From the NCBI GenBank assembly GCA_002813285.1, contig PHTZ01000001.1:1921501-1985500 (forward strand): a stretch of 64,000 nt of DNA, written 5' to 3'. Both the position numbers and the translations under genes were made by a program. Position 1 is the first letter of the stretch. Each line of letters opens with the position of its first letter. This document shows, piece after piece, positions 57,868 to 64,000 of the stretch. This DNA comes from Flavobacteriaceae bacterium MAR_2009_75. GTDB taxonomy: Bacteria; Bacteroidota; Bacteroidia; Flavobacteriales; Flavobacteriaceae. The notes beneath the pieces were generated by a model that was not told the DNA's origin, did not search any database, and saw only the letters and a list, made by a program, of their open reading frames with translations.

Positions 57868-59928
57868 TTGAAAAAAATAATATACATATTAATACTTTCG
57901 GTCACTTATGCAACTGCACAAGATTCCACCTCTGTACAGCTCATATCAAGGTCCCTTCCGGATAAGGTTATGTTAAGATGGGCCGTAAATTCACCAAGCG
58001 GTTGGAAAATGGCTAACGAAACCGGATTTTTGGTGGAAAGATCTACCATTTCCCGAAATGGAACTGCAGTTGTCCCTATTGAAAGAAAAATGCTTACCTC
58101 TTCCCCCCTCAAACCTCAACCGCTAGAGGCGTGGGAAATGTTGGCCAAACAAGATCAGAGTACAGCCATTTTAGCCCAAGCCCTTTACGGAGAATCATTT
58201 GAAACCATAACGCCTAATCCTGGTGTTTTAGGAGAAGTTACGGCGATAAATGAAGAATTGGAACAACGTTTTACCTTTGCCTTGATTGCTGCTGAGCAAA
58301 ATTATGAAGCTGCACTTTTAGCGGGATGGGGATTAACAGATTCATCAGTAGTACAAGGTGAACGCTATGTCTATAAAGTTTTTGTAGCTCCCCTAAACGA
58401 CTCTCCATCAACTATAAAGGAAGCTTCGACCTATGCTGGCACGGAACTATTTGAAGATCTTCCTAAACCCCTACAACTCTCAGGTATTTTTAAAGACGCT
58501 CAAGCACTTCTCAGTTGGGATTACGGGCTACTAAGTCATTTGTACACGAACTATATTGTTGAAAGATCCACTGATGGCGAAACTTTTTTACAACTAAATA
58601 AACAGCCTATTTTCAGTGCCACTCAAGAAACCTCTGCCTCGATAGGTATATCATTATATTATACAGACTCTATTCCCAACAATCAATTACTTTATTACAG
58701 AGTAAAGGGGAAGACCGCTTTTGGGGAGGTAGGTCCGGCTAGTGAGGTTGTACAGGGCGAAGGAAAAAAAGCTTTGGAATTCGTTCCGAGAATATATCGA
58801 AAAGAAATACCAACCGACCAAAATGTTATTCTTTACTGGGAATTCAAGAAAGAGGGCAATTCCTTGATCAACAAGTTTCAATTGAATAGGGGAAACACCA
58901 ATGAAGGTCCTTTTGAAACTGTGATAGATGACATTCCCAAAGATCAAAGACAGATCTCGTTCAATAAATTGGAGCGCATTAATTACTTTACCATTTCTGC
59001 TGTGGACAAAGAGGGAGTAAAAAGTGAATCCTTGCCTGTTATGGTTCAACCCGTTGATTCAATACCCCCGGCAACTCCGACCAACTTAGCAGGTACAATT
59101 GACACCACCGGAATTGTAAAATTGAGGTGGCTAAACAACAAAGACATTGACTTGGCAGGATATCGTATTTTTAGGTCGTATAATCCAAAAAGTGAATTTA
59201 CCGAAGTAACCTCAGAAACTTGGCCCTTCAACGAATATCTCGACACCTTGCAGATTAAAAATCTGAATCAAAAAATTTATTATAAAATTAAAGCGGAGGA
59301 TCAAAGATTTAATCTATCCAAGTTTTCTCAAACCTTGGTTCTTTTAAAACCAGATGTCACACCACCTTCTTCACCAGTGATCGGAGGTTACAAAATTACC
59401 GATGAAGGAATAAAAATACAGTGGATCAAAAGTAGTAGTGGAGATGTAGCTGCTCATCAGCTTTATAGAAAGTCAATGGCGTCTCAAACCGAAAAATCTT
59501 GGGAACTAATTTATTCAGGTAATGATACACTTTACTTAGATAATAATTTAAACGGTCTCAACGACATTCAATATACCATTATAGCCAAAGATTCAACCGG
59601 ATTTGAAAGCTTACCGTCCAAACCAATTGTAATCAAATGGAAAGGAAACCAAATTCAAAATAAGGATATAAATTTTACGGGTACTGCAGACCGTGAGTTA
59701 AGATTTATCAACTTATCGTGGAAGGCAAAGTCCATTGAATTATCAGAAATACGACTTTTTAAAGGTGTTGATTCTGAGCATCTACACCTTTACAAAGTTT
59801 TTGATGCAAAGATGAATAGTTATAATGATACAGACTTAAAAATCAACTCTAACTACGTATACGGCTTGCAACTGGTTTCAAGCAGTGGTGTGCTATCAAA
59901 GATTCAGAAAGTCAAGGTAAAATACTAG
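57868..59928 (+). CDS. Fibronectin type III-like secreted protein
   Basis: A 686-aa exported protein. The TTG at 57868 (KKIIYILILSVTYATAQ) gives a good signal peptide, 7 bp after the previous stop; no ATG fits. The rest contains several Ig/fibronectin-like repeats, among them LSGIFKDAQALLSWDYG (about 200), VILYWEFKKEG (about 315), PPATPTNLAGTIDTTGIVKLRW (about 400) and PPSSPVIGGYKITDEGIKIQW (about 500). A surface or secreted binding protein, co-directional with the giant genes before it and a SprB-repeat gene after it. Confidence 0.8.
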   Translation: MKKIIYILILSVTYATAQDSTSVQLISRSLPDKVMLRWAVNSPSGWKMANETGFLVERSTISRNGTAVVPIERKMLTSSPLKPQPLEAWEMLAKQDQSTAILAQALYGESFETITPNPGVLGEVTAINEELEQRFTFALIAAEQNYEAALLAGWGLTDSSVVQGERYVYKVFVAPLNDSPSTIKEASTYAGTELFEDLPKPLQLSGIFKDAQALLSWDYGLLSHLYTNYIVERSTDGETFLQLNKQPIFSATQETSASIGISLYYTDSIPNNQLLYYRVKGKTAFGEVGPASEVVQGEGKKALEFVPRIYRKEIPTDQNVILYWEFKKEGNSLINKFQLNRGNTNEGPFETVIDDIPKDQRQISFNKLERINYFTISAVDKEGVKSESLPVMVQPVDSIPPATPTNLAGTIDTTGIVKLRWLNNKDIDLAGYRIFRSYNPKSEFTEVTSETWPFNEYLDTLQIKNLNQKIYYKIKAEDQRFNLSKFSQTLVLLKPDVTPPSSPVIGGYKITDEGIKIQWIKSSSGDVAAHQLYRKSMASQTEKSWELIYSGNDTLYLDNNLNGLNDIQYTIIAKDSTGFESLPSKPIVIKWKGNQIQNKDINFTGTADRELRFINLSWKAKSIELSEIRLFKGVDSEHLHLYKVFDAKMNSYNDTDLKINSNYVYGLQLVSSSGVLSKIQKVKVKY

Positions 59929-59931
59929 ATT

Positions 59932-62900
59932 ATGAAAAGAATAATCAAAGTCTTACTATTCGTAATGATAGTCTTTTCTTTTTATTTGGGAAGATCGCAA
60001 AACCGATATATAATTCAACAAGATATCACTGTTGTACCTTTGGGTGGTTCCACTGATGCCATTTATGAGTTAAAAGCAGGAGTCAATCAAATTTTTTTTG
60101 AACGTTCTTCATTCGTAGACGCATACGAAGATTATTATTTTAATTCTTCAATTCCACTAAACAGAGTTACCCTAAATTTTGGCTCAAGTAATTTTTCTGG
60201 ATCTGGCACTTGTTCTTCGAGTAGTGCAACCACTCAAGGGGAATTAGGTAATTTATGTTTTAGTGATTTAACCACTCCCATACCAACAAGTTCATGTTTT
60301 GAAGTTAATCTGAACTATTTTCGTTTTTTTGAAATTCCTGATTTCACGGCAATTAATAATGTTTCTGCATCCGTTGATGTATGTGACTATACTTCATTTA
60401 AAGTTTTTGAGGAAACCTGTAATTCTGTTAAATATGCAGTTGAATATTCTATAGGTTATGACTTTAACAATAAAAAAGAACTACTTCCATATGGTTATAA
60501 ATCTACTCGTTTTAGTTTAAGGCCTTCAAATTTGCCAGATTTAGATTTAAGTAAGTCAATTACTTTATGGGTTAGATATACGGAGAATCCTTCTATGTCT
60601 CCAAGTGATTATTCAGATGGCTTACAGTTTAACGTGAACGATTGCACTATTGAATTAAGGGATACCGACCCAGCACAAATAGTGAATGCATCATGCAACG
60701 GCACCACCGATGGTAATATTACCTTAAATTTCAAAACGGACGTGGAAGAAAATTACGAGATGCGATATTTTGTTTATCAAGGCAATTCTTCTTCCTTTCC
60801 AACTGGCGAAACAGAAAATCACGACCCGAACAACATTGCCAATTTTCCTCAATCAGTACTCAATGTGCGCTTTAGCGAAGGAGCTAGCATCAACCAAGTA
60901 GGCCCTTTACAACTAAATCAGGACGGTACTTACAGGGGCTCGTTAACCGGAAATGACGAAACCGTTAGAGGGCTTTTGGGAACAGGACAATTTTATGTAC
61001 TTTATCAAGAGGTAGAATATGATAATAATGATAACGTTACCGTGAAAAGTGGTGAACTTTACCCTGATCCAAATTCCAGTATCGACTACTTCACCATAAA
61101 CCAACCCACTCCTATTGTACCCTTAGCAACCATAACCCAAGCTACGTGCGCCAACCCAAACGCCCTCCTACAATTCTCAGCTTCAGGAGGTAACAACCTA
61201 AACCCCAACGGCACTTATAATTATGAGTATGAGCTTAATGGCGACGGTAATTGGCGAAATGCCAGCAGCCAAGCGGAAATACCCCCTTCAGATACCTCAC
61301 AAACTGTTAAGATACGAGCTTCCTATACGGTAAACAGTACCACTTGCACAAGTGAGGAAGTAACATTGGCCTCTACTATAAATGCGGCCATACCCGGATT
61401 GGAAATAGACGAAATAGCAACAGGCCCCGCCTCAAGTAACAATTCATCTGATGCCTTCATTTCTTTTACTTATGACGGCGGTACACCCGGCTACAACTTT
61501 CAATTGCAAAAATTAAATTTGGACTCTTCTAACCCGTATCCCTCTAACTTTGAAATGGTAAACAATCCAACCATCACACATAATGCAACAAATAAAAGTG
61601 TAAACATTGCAGAATTAGAAATAGGAACGTATCGTGTAACTATTACAGATGATGATGGCGATGGATGCTCGGTAACTAGCGACGATATTGTGGTTTCAAC
61701 TACACCTCCCCCAACGATTGCTTCCTCCACAACCACACCTATCTCCTGCGATTCGGGTGCTGGATCAATAGAAATAGAAATTGAAGGAGGAATAATGCCC
61801 TATAACTACCAATGGACTACCCCTACAGATGGAGTCTTACCGATTCAAACCACGGGTGATAGTAAAATATCCCTCAATAATATTACCGAACCGGGGGAAT
61901 ACATCTTAAAAGTGGCATCCAATGGAAATACAGACTTTTCAGATGTTTCAAGTACTACAATACCAATAGATGCTCCAAATAATATAGTATTGGATCTAAA
62001 CAATACCACCGTTAACAACATAAGCTGTTTTGGTGCTCAAGACGGTAGTATTGAAGTGGCCGTAACTGGCGGTACAGAATACCAATACAAGCTGGACTTC
62101 TATGACGATTGGCAAGATTTGACAGGAAATAGCATTTTAATTAACAATGGAGGAGTGTACGATCTTTACATTCGTGACAAAAACACCACCTGCGAGGCTA
62201 ATCCTATGTTGGATATTGTGGTTGAAGAACCTGAACAAATAACCATTACCCCTACCGTTCAGGATGTTAGTACCAATGGGGGAAATGACGGGGCAATTAC
62301 AATTTCTGTTTCCGGTGGGCTTCCTGAGATTGACACCGACAAAAATTACACTTTTAGTTGGGAAGGCAAAGGACCTAACAACACTTCCTTCAGTAGCTCT
62401 AGCCAGAATATTGGGGGACTAATTGAGGGACGCTATGAAATTACCGTATCAGACGATAATGGATGTTCTTCCATCCCCTTGGAAATAGAAATTACTCAAC
62501 CCGGCCCCTTATCCATTAACAGCATTACCGTGGTCAACCAAATGAGCTGTGTTGCTGCCAACGATGCCATCATTACCGCTGATGTAGAGGGTACCTCGCC
62601 CGTTACTTTTGATTGGTACCGAGATGGCTCTTTGTTTGTTCAGACCATAGATGTAAACACCATAGAAAACTTACCTCCTGGAGAGTATCAACTATTTCTA
62701 AACGATGGTTCCGCTCCCAATGCTCTGGAGAGTGCAATTGTGACAATTGATGATATTAACGCCATCACAGCCAATATTGTCGCAACCGGCACCTGCCCCA
62801 ACGCCAACGAAGGCAGTATCGTTATAAACAATATCCAAGGTGGTACTCCCGGATATAGTTACAGCATTGATGGTAATAACTTTCAACCCTCAGGCAATTT

Positions 62901-64000
62901 CAGCTCTTTGAACGCCGGAAATTACACGGTTACCGTTCGTGATAGCAATGGATGTGAAATGGTGCAAACCGATGTGGTGGTAGATAGTTATCCCGAGATT
63001 CTTTTGGATAACGAAAACACTATTGTGCTTTCGGTCAGTGCCGAAGGAAGAAGCGATGGAGCCGTCTCCCCTATTTTTGAAGGTGGCGTACCACCTTTTA
63101 CTTATGAATGGACAGGGCCGAATGTAAACGGAACTAATACACAAGATGTCAGTGGCCTAATGGAGGGAAACTATTCAATTTTAGTCACAGATGCCAATGG
63201 CTGTGTTTTAAACGAGTCTTTTACCATTACCGAACCAGGTGAACTCATAGTTACCGCCTCTCAAACAGAATTTATTCCTTGTAGCGGGGATACTTTTGGA
63301 GAAATTACAGCACAAGTAATTGGCGGCGTAGCACCCTATGTTCTAGAGTGGTTTCAACAAATAAATGGTTCGGACACTAAATTGGAGGAAAATTCCAACT
63401 TATTGGTCGATTTAGGTCCGGGAAGTTACTTTCTTCGGGCTACCGATGCCAATGGAATTAGTACAGATTCGGAAATAGTGGTCATCACCGAACCGGATTT
63501 GCTTACAGGTTCTGTACTGAGCACTACCCCTATCTTATGTAGTGGAGAAGCGACAGGGGCTGTAGAAATTGCTTTTTCGGGTGGAACGGCTCCCTATGAA
63601 TTTTCATGGAGTAATGGGGAAACTACCCAAAACCTATTTAATGTTCCTGCAGGGGAATACACCCTGTTTATTTCAGATATTAACGGTTGTTATACGGAAA
63701 TCACGGCTATAATAGAAGCAGCACCAGATGCCTTACAAATTAGCAATAGTAACGTCATCAATGTTTCGGAATACAATACCAATGACGGTAGTATTTCAAT
63801 GGAATTGACAGGAGGGGCTTTTCCTTTTGATATTGAATGGACTCAACTATCAAACGGACTGGTAATAGGAGGCGGGGAAAATATTACCGACCTAGCGGCA
63901 GGCAGCTATCAGGTTGCCATTTCAGATGATAATGGTTGTCAGCTGACGGAAATCTTTGAAATCACCCAACCCGATATTGTTGAAGAAACCATCGTACAAC
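59932..64000 (+). CDS. SprB-repeat surface adhesin, C-terminus beyond the window
   Basis: 1356 codons in the window with no stop. The ATG at 59932 gives a signal peptide ending GRSQ. The N-terminal third (to about 420) is a region of unrecognised, Ser/Asn-rich sequence. Then about ten SprB-like repeats of roughly 80-90 residues follow, each with a GGTPGYxY-type turn and an ending of the form YxVTVxDxNGC, for instance GGTPGYSYSI, GGVPPFTYEW, GGVAPYVLEW and GGTAPYEFSW. SprB is the mobile gliding adhesin of Flavobacterium johnsoniae; this protein is a relative and probably exported by the type IX system. A type IX signal should lie beyond the window. Confidence 0.9.
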   Translation, partial: MKRIIKVLLFVMIVFSFYLGRSQNRYIIQQDITVVPLGGSTDAIYELKAGVNQIFFERSSFVDAYEDYYFNSSIPLNRVTLNFGSSNFSGSGTCSSSSATTQGELGNLCFSDLTTPIPTSSCFEVNLNYFRFFEIPDFTAINNVSASVDVCDYTSFKVFEETCNSVKYAVEYSIGYDFNNKKELLPYGYKSTRFSLRPSNLPDLDLSKSITLWVRYTENPSMSPSDYSDGLQFNVNDCTIELRDTDPAQIVNASCNGTTDGNITLNFKTDVEENYEMRYFVYQGNSSSFPTGETENHDPNNIANFPQSVLNVRFSEGASINQVGPLQLNQDGTYRGSLTGNDETVRGLLGTGQFYVLYQEVEYDNNDNVTVKSGELYPDPNSSIDYFTINQPTPIVPLATITQATCANPNALLQFSASGGNNLNPNGTYNYEYELNGDGNWRNASSQAEIPPSDTSQTVKIRASYTVNSTTCTSEEVTLASTINAAIPGLEIDEIATGPASSNNSSDAFISFTYDGGTPGYNFQLQKLNLDSSNPYPSNFEMVNNPTITHNATNKSVNIAELEIGTYRVTITDDDGDGCSVTSDDIVVSTTPPPTIASSTTTPISCDSGAGSIEIEIEGGIMPYNYQWTTPTDGVLPIQTTGDSKISLNNITEPGEYILKVASNGNTDFSDVSSTTIPIDAPNNIVLDLNNTTVNNISCFGAQDGSIEVAVTGGTEYQYKLDFYDDWQDLTGNSILINNGGVYDLYIRDKNTTCEANPMLDIVVEEPEQITITPTVQDVSTNGGNDGAITISVSGGLPEIDTDKNYTFSWEGKGPNNTSFSSSSQNIGGLIEGRYEITVSDDNGCSSIPLEIEITQPGPLSINSITVVNQMSCVAANDAIITADVEGTSPVTFDWYRDGSLFVQTIDVNTIENLPPGEYQLFLNDGSAPNALESAIVTIDDINAITANIVATGTCPNANEGSIVINNIQGGTPGYSYSIDGNNFQPSGNFSSLNAGNYTVTVRDSNGCEMVQTDVVVDSYPEILLDNENTIVLSVSAEGRSDGAVSPIFEGGVPPFTYEWTGPNVNGTNTQDVSGLMEGNYSILVTDANGCVLNESFTITEPGELIVTASQTEFIPCSGDTFGEITAQVIGGVAPYVLEWFQQINGSDTKLEENSNLLVDLGPGSYFLRATDANGISTDSEIVVITEPDLLTGSVLSTTPILCSGEATGAVEIAFSGGTAPYEFSWSNGETTQNLFNVPAGEYTLFISDINGCYTEITAIIEAAPDALQISNSNVINVSEYNTNDGSISMELTGGAFPFDIEWTQLSNGLVIGGGENITDLAAGSYQVAISDDNGCQLTEIFEITQPDIVEETIVQ

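Noticed and set aside
61500-63144. Short minus-strand frames within the SprB-like gene
   Set aside because: They lie antisense to a strongly coding repeat protein and reflect its repeats.

Overview
The window looks like a chromosome segment of a marine-type member of the Flavobacteriaceae (Bacteroidota). The evidence is a GldD/GldE gliding pair in a mutY-ssb-gldE-gldD operon, a TonB-dependent receptor with a carboxypeptidase-like N-terminal domain, a SprB-repeat surface protein, DUF4301 and PepSY-like families, promoter -7 boxes of the TAnnTTTG type, and an L21 with a helix-hairpin-helix tail. No rRNA, tRNA or CRISPR array was seen. Several genes seem to start at TTG or GTG.

Layout. 1-4240: a sigma-54-dependent response regulator (cut by the window edge) preceded by four paralogous ~100-aa secreted PepSY-like proteins. 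Two of these are a fresh 430-bp tandem duplication. All four share a GG-N10-TC promoter-like box and upstream TGTGTA sites. 4261-7868: an operon of a phosphopantetheinyl transferase, a thiamine-binding protein, a PnuC-type transporter, a NadR-type kinase and DUF4301. 7952-9268: ahcY. 9343-9998: a GAF protein and a 53-aa ORF. 10191-15887: TPR/HTH regulator, TonB receptor and beta-propeller phytase, a likely phosphate-scavenging unit. 16027-17058: rplU-rpmA. 17914-21353: a catalytic and non-catalytic M16 peptidase pair. 21392-30538: EamA transporter, paired small secreted helical proteins, the gld operon, HU, a 29-aa basic protein, RNase G, recX and a beta-barrel protein. 30552-38601: the biotin operon bioF-DUF2007-bioD-bioA-KAS-(abiH)-bioB followed by a cupin/JmjC gene; an AbiH-type defence gene sits inside it. 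39342-44394: M61 peptidase, GNAT acetyltransferase and two convergent GAF histidine kinases.

44743-64000 is the most unusual region. It is one co-directional block of large exported proteins: an outer-membrane-type protein, a 103-bp array of a 7-bp repeat, a 1654-aa protein with a TANFOR-like start and an HEIGH motif, a small membrane protein overlapping its stop, a giant gene split by a small palindromic element, a fibronectin-type protein and a SprB-repeat adhesin that leaves the window. The AT-rich C-terminal part of the 1654-aa protein plus its overlapping membrane-protein neighbour resembles a swapped toxin/immunity-like module. The 101-bp insertion at 53047 has a 5-bp target duplication (TTACA), and removing it restores one reading frame exactly. 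These two points, the tandem repeat and the sigma-54-like regulon at the left end are the main discoveries proposed here.
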